Positions 26,831-35,867 of a stretch of DNA of 63,205 nucleotides are shown piece after piece. A program made the position numbers and the translations under genes. The notes beneath the pieces are model-generated. The model made no database searches and was not told the DNA's origin. It saw only the letters and a list, made by a program, of their open reading frames with translations. The stretch is from Sphingobacteriaceae bacterium UBA2059. GTDB taxonomy: Bacteria; Bacteroidota; Bacteroidia; Sphingobacteriales; Sphingobacteriaceae. The stretch's first letter is position 1, and each line of letters opens with the position of its first letter. The stretch is from contig DDAL01000024.1 in the NCBI GenBank assembly GCA_002332615.1, positions 28,414-91,618 of the forward strand, written 5' to 3'.

Positions 26831-29800
26831 TGTTGTTGTTCTTTTTATCTCTTCTTTCTTCGCGCTTTTCTTCACGCCGGGCTTCTTTTCTCTCTTTCTT
26901 CAATTGCTTTTCCTCTTCAGAAGGAGCACCAAATATCTCTCTGAACTTATTGTAATCCATAGTTACAATAAAGCTAAGTCCGGTTTCTACCACCTGACCC
27001 TGAAGGGCCACCTGGTATTCATTTTTCTGGTAGGCCCTTATCAGATAGCGTCCGTTTTTAGTCAGCTGATACTCAACCTGAATATCACCCGCGATATTGC
27101 TCGTCTTCCTGTTTTGCTGGCGGGGGCCCTCCAGCTCGAAGTTGCTGCCCACGGTTACCTTGAGCCTATCGTCAAGCATGCGTTTCGAAAGGCCCACATT
27201 CAGGTCTGTACGGTTGGCTTTTTCACCTGTAGTATAATCATCTGTCGACTGTAGGTCGAAGTCCAGCTCAACACCTTGTATAAGATCTTTTGTAAGATTA
27301 TTCAGCTGGTCCGACAGAAGCCTGCTCACACTCTGGCGCGCCATAGATTCCACGCTCGTGCCTCCGGCTTTGCTTTCAAACGGGTTTTCAGATACAAATC
27401 TGTTAAGCAGGAGCAGGGCAAATACCTGTTTATTCATCTCCGCAGGATCCTGCCTTAACTGGCTCAGCCGTCCGTTTACGTTGTTTACCACGTCAGACGA
27501 TACCAGGTAATTGCCCTCCGGTAAAAGGATATCAAACGATATTAGCGGTTTCATCAGTTCGCCTTTCAATATAAGATTTACATTAAAAGGCAGCTTTTGC
27601 TTATACGTGTTTAAAGTCGTTTGAGCGGCGCTACCCAATTGGGCTTCCACCAAGTCAATAGGGGCGGTCTTGGCCACATAGGTTGCCGTAATGTTGATGT
27701 CAGCCATCAGCGGGTCGCCATTCCAAGTAATAGTACTGCCCTGATTAAGCAAAAACTGTTTTTGTTGCATGCCCAGGCTTAAATTATATGAGCCTTCCTC
27801 AATGGTTAGGTTACCCACCAAACTGGTTTTACCGCTCGGGTCAATACCTGCCGAAAGCTGGGCGGTGCCTCGCATTTTAAGTGCATCGCCATTGCCCGGG
27901 TCAACAATAACATTAATGATGGCCTCTTTTGAAAGCTCTATATTAACAGACACATCCATGCCGGTAAGGGCAGTACCTGCCTCAGCCGAATCGGTGGCTG
28001 CAGCAAAAATACTGTCCCGTTGCGGGTTGCTCTTGTCTACAAAGACCACAATGCCCTGACGCTCCTCCAAAGCAGGGTCTTTTTGAGGAAGTACCAGTGT
28101 GACATTTGTTTCGGGGTTTATTTTCAGCGACCCGTCCACCGCCGGTTCCTTTAGTGTGCCCTTAATATTTAGTCGCGAATCAATAAGGAGCTTGCCATAA
28201 TACATGTCATTGTCTTTGGCTGTAGAATTTATCACTTTAAAATTGTCTGCGTTCAGGCTCATGTCAAAGCGGAAGTCAGAAAAATTGGTGGTGTAAACAG
28301 CACCTCTAAGCCTGGCTTCATTGTTGGCCGAGTCAATAAGCGTAAAATTACTAAAGCGTATGCCTTGGTCATTTACATTGATCGAAGCTTTATCATTAAT
28401 GCGGTAATAACCATTCAGCATTGCAACGGTAAAAGCCACCTGATTGAAATTAAGATCGCCCCGCACAACCGGCGCGCTGGCAGTGCCCGACACTTTAAAC
28501 CTGCCCTGCAGACTTCCCTTGCTGTTTTTAAGGTTGCCCATGGTAAAGCCTTCAATACTTTTCATATTAAGGTTGGCCAGATTCATATCAAAGTCCAGAG
28601 CACCTTTATCCAAATAGTAAAAACCTTTGATGTCCGCCTGGTTTCCCTGCCCTGTAATAGCTACGCTGGCTGCCAGGGCATTCTCAGTTTCGTTGTTCAC
28701 CTTTATAGCTATGTTTCCAACAGTATCGCCCCTGAAACTAAAATCAGCAACGTTCAAATCTCCTATAAATACGGGGGTAGCCTGCAAGTTCCTTAACTGT
28801 ACGTTGCCGTTTATAGTACCTCCAATAAGCATGGAGTCTTTCTTAACAAAGTTGGTAAGCGTTTCTATGCGGAAATTGCTCATATCAACCAGCAGCGGGT
28901 TATTGAAGCCCGGAGGACTTGTGTTGATGCTAAGCCTCTGGTTATCGTTAGAAAGTATAAAATCCTTAGCCTGTATACCCTTTTTACCAAACATAAGGCT
29001 GTTGCCGGCATTTACATTCCATGGCTGGTAGTTTAATACCAGCGAATTCTCACGCAGGCTTAGTTCAAACACATCCTTAAGGGCCTTTAAGCTTGCGCCT
29101 ATCCGGTAGTTCTCTTTATTCTTGTCATCGCGGGTACTCACCTCGGTGCGCAACACGTTGTTTTGGAGGTCTCCCTGTACTTTCGCCTTAAGCAACTGCA
29201 ACTGACCAGCCATAATCTTATCGACATTAAGCGCATAAGTCAGGGCACTATCGGCAGTATTTACTTTAAGCAGCAGGTTGCTTACATCGTTGGTGCCATA
29301 TTTTACCCTGGGTACAGAGCCGTCTACATTTAGTAAGCCTCGTCGGCTGTCAAACTCGCCGTTTAAGGCAATGGTAGACATTTCTTTTAGATCAGGAGCA
29401 AATTTCCTCAGCAATTTACTGTCAGTCACTCTGGCGTTAAAAGTAAACCACGCGGGGTCATATTTATTCTTTTTGCCTTTAGCTCCTATATCAAAATATC
29501 TGCTTATCAGATCTTGCATGGCGTCGCCCAGCTGTGTTAGTTTGTATTTACCTGCCAAGTTGGCGGACATCAGTTCCGACTGAAGCTTCAGGCTGTTGCT
29601 GTCGGCGCTGGCAGTAGAAACCAGGCTGATACTGTCAATGCCATAACGCTCGCCTTCTTTGGCTATCAGTGCATCTACAATGCGCACCTCGCCATTCAGG
29701 TAATCAGGGTCGGCCGTTTTCAGATCTGCCACAATCCGGCCATGTAGCCGCAGATCATCCTTCATCAGGTTTGTTTTCTTGAAATCAATGCTATCCAGGT

Positions 29801-31904
29801 CCAGGTTAAGCTTTATAGCCGGGTACCGACCTTTCATATTGGCCACCGTATTCAAGTCAAAGCGTATGTTCGGATCGGCCATATTAGCCTTGGCTTTAAA
29901 ATATCCATTACTCGCTACTCCGTTTACAGCAAGGTTTCGGTAAGAATAGCCTTTAAACTCGGCCTTTATGAGTTTGGCAGCAACATCTGCACTCATACGT
30001 TTGGGGTCAATGCCCGTGCCTTTCACATTAGCTGCAAGCGTTATGCGTCCGAGATCTTTATTTTTTATAACCCGTCCGGCGTTAAAGTTAAATATCCTCA
30101 CATCGGCATTATACTTTTCGGCACCTTTACGGCTGGCATTGTATGACGCAATTGCCTTTGCGCTGCCGTCGCTTGTAGATAGATTAAGATCGGTGTTAAA
30201 GTTGGTCATAAAGCCTTTAAAAGTACCTTTAAGGCTTATGGCTTGCGGCAGACTAATAGTTGCAGGGACAGTTCCTTTAGGCGTAAAGGCCATAATATCG
30301 CCGCGACTGGTGTTAAAACGATCAATCCGGGCGTCCAGCCAGGCCTTATTCATATCAGGGAGGCCTTTGGTTCTTGCAGATAATTTGAGGCTTGTATTCC
30401 TTAAGCCCGATACCTCAAGATTTTTGATGTTCAGATCTTTTACCTTTCCCTTTATCTCCGTGTTAATTGCAAGAACAGTATTGAGATTGCCTTTAATAGG
30501 TGCCGTATTAGCCAGAGAAGGCACAAAACCTACCACATCAGTAAAGGCTATTTTACTGCGGTTCAACCTGGCGTCAATGCCAAGCTCGCCAATATTCTTC
30601 GAAAGGCTTTCGATTGAAGGATACGTTACCCGTATGTGGTCCTTAATATGACTTCTGGCAGTTTGTATGTCCAAGTCGTTAAGATAGGCCTCTTTGGCGC
30701 CATAGAAGAAGCTGGCCTGCAGCTTCCTCAAGTCAAAACCGCTTTTATCTTTAAAGCTGCCCGAGTTAAGTTTGCCCGAAATAGTGTCAATTTTATATAC
30801 AAGATCCCTCGCATTGAGGTTAAGATCCTTAATGTCCAGATGCGCAAAGTCCATTCCAGCCCGTTGAGGAGCACTGTTATTGTCATCAAACCTTATATCA
30901 GTTCCCTGTATATCCAGGTCGGCTGCATTAAACTTCCAGCTGTCGCTGGCTGCATCAGCAGCTTTCTTAAGCTCCCCGGTAACTTTGCGGGCCTCTTCAT
31001 GCTTGCCCATGGCAAATTTTATGGTTGAGTTGTGCAGATTCAGTTTATTAAGATTTATCTGCTTGCTCTTCATGTCAAGCTTGTCCGAGCCAACCAGCAG
31101 CTTGCCCAGGTTTACATCTGCCTTCAGTGCCGATAGATCATTTTGGTAATATACCTTAATGGCAGCAAGGTCCAGGGTATTGAACTGAAAGTCAAAGTCA
31201 AGCGGTTGCTCCGCCTCTTCCTTGTGCTCCTGTTCAGTTTTAACATTATCCACAGCAGGCTTACGCTGTATTATCCTTGCATTCACATGGGCAAGGTTAA
31301 TTTTAGGCACATCGTAGCGGTTATGATCTAAGTCAAACTTTTTAACCCGCGTATCAAAATGTCCTATGTAAAGGCTTACATCATTTGCCGTAGGCTCATC
31401 TTTATAGGAAAAATGGATACGGTCCAGATTGATCCTGTCGAGCGAAAACTTCATGGCCGAAGTAGTATCTTTTACCTCAGGTTCCTTTTTCTTGTCGCTC
31501 ATGAAAGCTTTAACAATGTAATCGAAGTTAAATACACTGTCGGCTCCCCGGTGAATGTTGGCATGTATTCCCCTGAAATCAAGTTCGTTAAGTTCCACCT
31601 GGTTTTTAAGCAGCTTAAGCATGCTTATATCCACTTTAAGTGTGTCTCCCGCAAAAAGAGTATCTTTCTTCTGGTCTTCAAAGTAGATGTTTTCCAGCAC
31701 TAGCAGCTTGGGCAAATCAAGACTTACACGCCCAATTTCTACCCGTGTACCTATCTTTTTCTCAAGATAATGGACCACCTGTCCCTTTACAGCATTTTGA
31801 ACTGCCGGAACGCGTATTAATACAAAGATGAGTAAAACAAGGAAAATTAGTATTCCTATTACCCATAAAACAATCTTTAAGGCTAGTGTAGAGTATTTTT
31901 TCAA
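26823..31904 (-). CDS. tamB: TamB (DUF490) translocation and assembly module protein
   Basis: This is a very large periplasm-spanning protein of about 1,690 residues with one N-terminal transmembrane helix (KIVLWVIGILIFLVLLIFVL). A long beta-rich stretch typical of the AsmA/TamB groove follows, then the DUF490 domain at the C-terminus (VNLILKGELMKPLISFDILLP, LNVGLSKRMLDDRLKVTVG). TamB-like proteins bridge inner and outer membranes, probably carrying phospholipid. TTG 31904 is preferred because it gives a Lys-Lys then membrane-helix N-terminus; the frame also stays open to TTG 31943, and no ATG is available. It ends in a charged Lys/Arg/Glu tail and overlaps tamL. Confidence 0.93.
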   Translation of the reverse strand: MKKYSTLALKIVLWVIGILIFLVLLIFVLIRVPAVQNAVKGQVVHYLEKKIGTRVEIGRVSLDLPKLLVLENIYFEDQKKDTLFAGDTLKVDISMLKLLKNQVELNELDFRGIHANIHRGADSVFNFDYIVKAFMSDKKKEPEVKDTTSAMKFSLDRINLDRIHFSYKDEPTANDVSLYIGHFDTRVKKFDLDHNRYDVPKINLAHVNARIIQRKPAVDNVKTEQEHKEEAEQPLDFDFQFNTLDLAAIKVYYQNDLSALKADVNLGKLLVGSDKLDMKSKQINLNKLNLHNSTIKFAMGKHEEARKVTGELKKAADAASDSWKFNAADLDIQGTDIRFDDNNSAPQRAGMDFAHLDIKDLNLNARDLVYKIDTISGKLNSGSFKDKSGFDLRKLQASFFYGAKEAYLNDLDIQTARSHIKDHIRVTYPSIESLSKNIGELGIDARLNRSKIAFTDVVGFVPSLANTAPIKGNLNTVLAINTEIKGKVKDLNIKNLEVSGLRNTSLKLSARTKGLPDMNKAWLDARIDRFNTSRGDIMAFTPKGTVPATISLPQAISLKGTFKGFMTNFNTDLNLSTSDGSAKAIASYNASRKGAEKYNADVRIFNFNAGRVIKNKDLGRITLAANVKGTGIDPKRMSADVAAKLIKAEFKGYSYRNLAVNGVASNGYFKAKANMADPNIRFDLNTVANMKGRYPAIKLNLDLDSIDFKKTNLMKDDLRLHGRIVADLKTADPDYLNGEVRIVDALIAKEGERYGIDSISLVSTASADSNSLKLQSELMSANLAGKYKLTQLGDAMQDLISRYFDIGAKGKKNKYDPAWFTFNARVTDSKLLRKFAPDLKEMSTIALNGEFDSRRGLLNVDGSVPRVKYGTNDVSNLLLKVNTADSALTYALNVDKIMAGQLQLLKAKVQGDLQNNVLRTEVSTRDDKNKENYRIGASLKALKDVFELSLRENSLVLNYQPWNVNAGNSLMFGKKGIQAKDFILSNDNQRLSINTSPPGFNNPLLVDMSNFRIETLTNFVKKDSMLIGGTINGNVQLRNLQATPVFIGDLNVADFSFRGDTVGNIAIKVNNETENALAASVAITGQGNQADIKGFYYLDKGALDFDMNLANLNMKSIEGFTMGNLKNSKGSLQGRFKVSGTASAPVVRGDLNFNQVAFTVAMLNGYYRINDKASINVNDQGIRFSNFTLIDSANNEARLRGAVYTTNFSDFRFDMSLNADNFKVINSTAKDNDMYYGKLLIDSRLNIKGTLKEPAVDGSLKINPETNVTLVLPQKDPALEERQGIVVFVDKSNPQRDSIFAAATDSAEAGTALTGMDVSVNIELSKEAIINVIVDPGNGDALKMRGTAQLSAGIDPSGKTSLVGNLTIEEGSYNLSLGMQQKQFLLNQGSTITWNGDPLMADINITATYVAKTAPIDLVEAQLGSAAQTTLNTYKQKLPFNVNLILKGELMKPLISFDILLPEGNYLVSSDVVNNVNGRLSQLRQDPAEMNKQVFALLLLNRFVSENPFESKAGGTSVESMARQSVSRLLSDQLNNLTKDLIQGVELDFDLQSTDDYTTGEKANRTDLNVGLSKRMLDDRLKVTVGSNFELEGPRQQNRKTSNIAGDIQVEYQLTKNGRYLIRAYQKNEYQVALQGQVVETGLSFIVTMDYNKFREIFGAPSEEEKQLKKERKEARREEKREERRDKKNNNND

Positions 31905-31943
31905 GTCAGTTCGCTTTGTGCCACTATAAAAAGGAAAAAGCAA

Positions 31944-32707
31944 GATAAATGTTTATTATAAAATAAAAAAAAGCAGTCCGTCGCCTTAAGGACAGAAGCT
32001 TAATGCGCCTTCATATAGGAAGAGTCATTTGTAATCCTCCCGGGTCTCTGCACTTATAAAAGGCGTAATGAAAACGCCAACCGCCGCCCGTCATGTAAGG
32101 CCCATGCAGCAGATTGTCCTCGAATGCAGCCGGCATGAAAGCCGAGTAAGTCCACTAAAAAACATGGACACATCATGGGTACATCACGAATGCATTACGG
32201 CACCAATCCGTAGCTGTATTCTTCTTTACACAAATTCTAGCCCTCGGCGCTTTTTGATAGCTGGAGCTAATAAAGTGCTTGTGGATTTTAGGGGGTAGCA
32301 AAGGCTTGTTGAGGCAAATCCTGATAATGGAAAGTTACTGTGTGAGAAACTTTCAGCACAAATGCAACCACATCGTTAAAAGTAGTGTTGTGGTTGGTAA
32401 GGCAGGGCTTTTTTTTAACTTGGGTTTTTTCTGAGCATGGGGAGATTATAAGTGAAAATTTATTTGCTTTAATTGAAAAAGTTGGTCATATTAGCTTAAT
32501 CGATTAAACAACCTTAATTAACCATGGATTCCTTTAGAAAAATTATCGTGGATTCCTCGTAAGAGTGATTTCCTGACTTAGATAGCCAACGCCGGTTAAT
32601 TAGGCCCGTTATCTAGCTAGTTTATTAATTGCAAAATCTGAGAGACATATTGCTTATCTCTGAAATTTACGGATTACTAACAAAAATCGAAAACTAATCA
32701 ATTAACC
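31944..32707. other. Long gene-poor region upstream of susC
   Basis: About 760 nt separate the divergent tamB and susC genes. The 76-codon frame at 32068-32298 (+) shows no recognisable family, has His/Arg/Ser-rich composition, and I do not call it a gene. A T-rich stretch (about 32408-32430), a 12-codon leader frame (32524-32562) and AT-rich sequence before susC are present. I see no convincing TAnnTTTG promoter for susC and no RNA gene. Confidence 0.5.
32524..32562 (+). other. Possible 12-codon leader peptide ahead of susC
   Basis: ATG at 32524 is preceded by TTAATTAACC, nearly the same as the TCAATTAACC before the susC ATG. It encodes MDSFRKIIVDSS, then TAA. The repeated start context suggests either a leader peptide or a decayed duplicate start. 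There is no amino-acid run of the kind used in attenuation. Confidence 0.25.
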
Positions 32708-35700
32708 ATGAAACAATGTTTACGAAACGGAAGAAGCCTTTGCTTTATTCTTCTATCATTTCGACTATTTTTCCCTTTTCTAATGGGGAATGCACAGGTA
32801 AGGTCAGCTCCTACGCAGGCTAGCCAATCTAGAGCTACGGGCATAAAAATTGCCGGGCGTGTATCAAATGAAAAAGGCGAACGTCTCGAAGCTGTAACTG
32901 TAAGCGAGCTAGGCGCTAGTAACTGGGTATTAACCAAGCAAGGTGGTGATTATGCAATAAATATTTCAGACAGAACTGCCCGTTTAAAATTTTCCTTTCT
33001 TGGATATAAGGAACTAATCGTTGAAGTTGGGTCAAAGGATGTTATTGATGTAATTTTAAAAGAAAACATAACGGAGTTAAATCAAGTGGTCGTTGTTGGT
33101 TATGGCCAACAAAAGAAGGCGTCGATAGTGGGTTCAATAGCAACCGTAAAACCGGCTTCACTTCAAATGACACCAAGTCGTTCACTAAGCAATAATCTTG
33201 CAGGGATGGTTCCGGGAATAATAGCGGTTCAACGCTCCGGCGATCCTTGGGCTAGTAATTCGGACTTTTGGATTCGGGGTATAAGTACTTTCGGTGGCAA
33301 CTCACGTCCCTTAGTATTAGTAGACGGTATTGAAAGAAACCTTAATGACATTGACCCTGAGGAAATAGAGTCGTTTTCTGTTCTTAAAGATGCAGCGGCA
33401 AGTGCTGTCTATGGCGTAAGAGGAGCAAACGGGGTAATAATGATCGTAACAAAAAGAGGTAAGATGGGACCACCGGTTGTTAGTTTTAGATTAGAAAGAG
33501 CCGGCACATCTCCCGTGAAGTTGCCAGAGTATGTAGGATCCGTAAAGTATATAGAAATTATGAATGAAGTGTACAGAGATGCAGGCAAGCCACCTATGAT
33601 CTCTGAGGAAATACTTCAAAATTACAGGGATAAGTCCGATCCTGATTTATATCCGGATGTAAATTGGTGGAATGCGGTTGCCAGAGATCATGCGAGCAAT
33701 ATCAGAGCTAATCTTAACATGTCCGGGGGGAACAATTTTCTTCGTTATGCGCTAGAGCTTGGAACGTTCACTGAAGATGGTATTATCAGGAGAGATACAG
33801 AGCAAAAATGGAACTCAGCTCTTAAAGTTAATAGACAAACTGTTCGATCAAACGTTGATCTTAATGTTACTCCTACAACACTTGTCCGCGTAAACCTTGG
33901 CGGATATCTTCAAACGCGCAATGGGCCTCCGGGTGACGAAACAAACTTTGGAATTTTCTATCAGGCTTCAAGAATTCCTCCTTATATACACCCTCCCCGC
34001 TATTCCAGTGGCGAAATTCCAAGAATAAGTTTCAGGGAAAATCCCTGGGCATGGGCAACGCAAAGGGGATATGAAAAGTGGAATCATTATTCCTTGCAAT
34101 CTTTAACTTCGGTAGAACAGGACTTAAAAGTCTTAACGCCTGGTTTGAAAGCTAAAATGACATTCGCTTTTGATAAGTTTTCGGCTAACTCAGTGTCCAG
34201 AAGTAAGACGCCCGATTATTATCTTCCTACATCAGGAAGGGATCCGGATGGAAACTTAATTCTTGTGATTCAAAGTCATGGTCAGGAATTCCTGGGTTAT
34301 GGTACAGATTCACAATGGGGCAACCAAAATATGTATTTGGAAGGAATGATCTCCTATGCAAGATTGTTTGATAATAAGCATGATATAAACTCGATGTTTC
34401 TATACAATCAACGAAACTTCGATAACGGAAGTTCTTTGCCTTTTCGAAATCAGGGTATTGCAGGGCGCTTTTCCTATACTTATGACAGACGGTATATAGC
34501 AGAGGCGAATTTTGGATACAATGGTTCTGAAAACTTTGCTTCAGGCAGACGATTCGGCTTTTTTCCGGCTTTTGCTGCCGGTTGGGTAGTATCTCAGGAA
34601 AAATTCATGTCGCCTCTAAAGGACATTGTTTCCAATTTAAAATTAAGGGGTTCATGGGGAGAGGCAGGCAATAGCGATATCGGGGGCAGACGGTTTGCCT
34701 ATATATCTACGATAGAAAACTTTGGTTCCTATCGATGGGGAACCGACAACGATGTGTATCGTTTGGGCAGAGCGGAAGGAGACGTAGGCGTTCCTGAGCT
34801 GACGTGGGAAACAGTAGCTAAAACTGATTTAGGTTTGGAATTGGGATTGCTTAATGGATCGATGAATTTCAGTGTCGACTTGTTTAAGGAAAAACGAAGG
34901 AATATTTTTATGAACCGTTCTAATATTCCAGGCTCGGCCGGCTTTATAAGACCTGTATGGGCAAATTACGGTAAGGTTGAAAATAAAGGAATAGAGATGT
35001 CAGTGACAGTAGATAGAAAACTCTCAGAAAAATGGCATATTTCAGCCCTTGCAAATTACACGTATGCTCGTAATAAACGAACCGAAATTGACGAGCCTAT
35101 GGCTGTTCTGGGTACTTACCGATCTGCTACGGGAACCCCTGTAGGGCAGTTATTTGGTCTGATCTCTGAAGGGCTATTTACTGCCGATGATTTCAATCCT
35201 AACGGAAAACTTAAAGAAGGGATTCCTCATCAATCGTTCAGTGAGATGTTAAGGCCGGGTGATATTAGGTATAGAGATCTAAATGGAGACGGCGTGGTTG
35301 ATGCTCTCGACAAAACAGCAATAGGAGGCACAAGGATGCCAGAAGTAGTCTATGGCTTCGGAGCTACCGTCAGGTATAACATCCTTGACTTCGGTTTTTT
35401 CTTTCAGGGAACAGGTAAAACCTGGGAAATTCTAAGAGGCGAAAACTGGATGCCTGGTACCGCATTGGGTGCCACAGGTAATATTTATACAAATATTGAT
35501 GACAGATGGACAGTGGATAATCCTAGCCAAGATGTGTTTTGGCCAAGATTAACGTATGGTGTAAACGCTAATAACGAGCAAGCTTCAACATGGTGGCTTA
35601 AGGATATGAGCTTTTTGAGATTAAAGAATATTGAGCTTGGTTTGTCTATTCCTTCAAAATGGGTTACTAAGGCTAAAATTCAGAACTTCAGGGCTTTCAT

Positions 35701-35824
35701 AAGGGGTTCTAACGTTCTCACAATCTCAAAGTTTAAACTTTGGGATCCTGAACTAGAGACGACAGACGGACTTAAATACCCCATGATGAAGACTTTTTCT
35801 GCAGGAATAAATGTCGGTTTCTGA
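32708..35824 (+). CDS. SusC/RagA family TonB-dependent outer-membrane transporter
   Basis: This 1038-residue SusC-type receptor has a signal peptide (hydrophobic to about residue 28, cut near GNA-Q). An N-terminal CarboxypepD_reg-like domain (about 46-118) follows, then the TonB box/plug junction NQVVVVGYGQQKK, the plug with SVLKDAAASAVYGVRGANG, and a 22-strand barrel ending in a terminal Phe. It imports glycans, peptides or other nutrients using TonB energy and pairs with the SusD gene 43 nt downstream. No anti-sigma/sigma pair, HTCS or SusR-type regulator and no enzyme is adjacent, so the substrate is unknown. Confidence 0.95.
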   Translation: MKQCLRNGRSLCFILLSFRLFFPFLMGNAQVRSAPTQASQSRATGIKIAGRVSNEKGERLEAVTVSELGASNWVLTKQGGDYAINISDRTARLKFSFLGYKELIVEVGSKDVIDVILKENITELNQVVVVGYGQQKKASIVGSIATVKPASLQMTPSRSLSNNLAGMVPGIIAVQRSGDPWASNSDFWIRGISTFGGNSRPLVLVDGIERNLNDIDPEEIESFSVLKDAAASAVYGVRGANGVIMIVTKRGKMGPPVVSFRLERAGTSPVKLPEYVGSVKYIEIMNEVYRDAGKPPMISEEILQNYRDKSDPDLYPDVNWWNAVARDHASNIRANLNMSGGNNFLRYALELGTFTEDGIIRRDTEQKWNSALKVNRQTVRSNVDLNVTPTTLVRVNLGGYLQTRNGPPGDETNFGIFYQASRIPPYIHPPRYSSGEIPRISFRENPWAWATQRGYEKWNHYSLQSLTSVEQDLKVLTPGLKAKMTFAFDKFSANSVSRSKTPDYYLPTSGRDPDGNLILVIQSHGQEFLGYGTDSQWGNQNMYLEGMISYARLFDNKHDINSMFLYNQRNFDNGSSLPFRNQGIAGRFSYTYDRRYIAEANFGYNGSENFASGRRFGFFPAFAAGWVVSQEKFMSPLKDIVSNLKLRGSWGEAGNSDIGGRRFAYISTIENFGSYRWGTDNDVYRLGRAEGDVGVPELTWETVAKTDLGLELGLLNGSMNFSVDLFKEKRRNIFMNRSNIPGSAGFIRPVWANYGKVENKGIEMSVTVDRKLSEKWHISALANYTYARNKRTEIDEPMAVLGTYRSATGTPVGQLFGLISEGLFTADDFNPNGKLKEGIPHQSFSEMLRPGDIRYRDLNGDGVVDALDKTAIGGTRMPEVVYGFGATVRYNILDFGFFFQGTGKTWEILRGENWMPGTALGATGNIYTNIDDRWTVDNPSQDVFWPRLTYGVNANNEQASTWWLKDMSFLRLKNIELGLSIPSKWVTKAKIQNFRAFIRGSNVLTISKFKLWDPELETTDGLKYPMMKTFSAGINVGF

Positions 35825-35867
35825 GAAAGTTATACCCTAAAGTGAATCTTCTAATAAATCTATAATT

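Noticed and set aside
29968..30651. 227-codon plus-strand frame inside tamB
   Set aside because: It is opposite the tamB frame, hydrophobic only because of antisense codon bias, and has no family resemblance.
32068..32298. 76-codon plus-strand frame upstream of susC
   Set aside because: No family resemblance, unusual His/Arg/Ser composition, and no promoter or start context; listed only as part of the gene-poor region.
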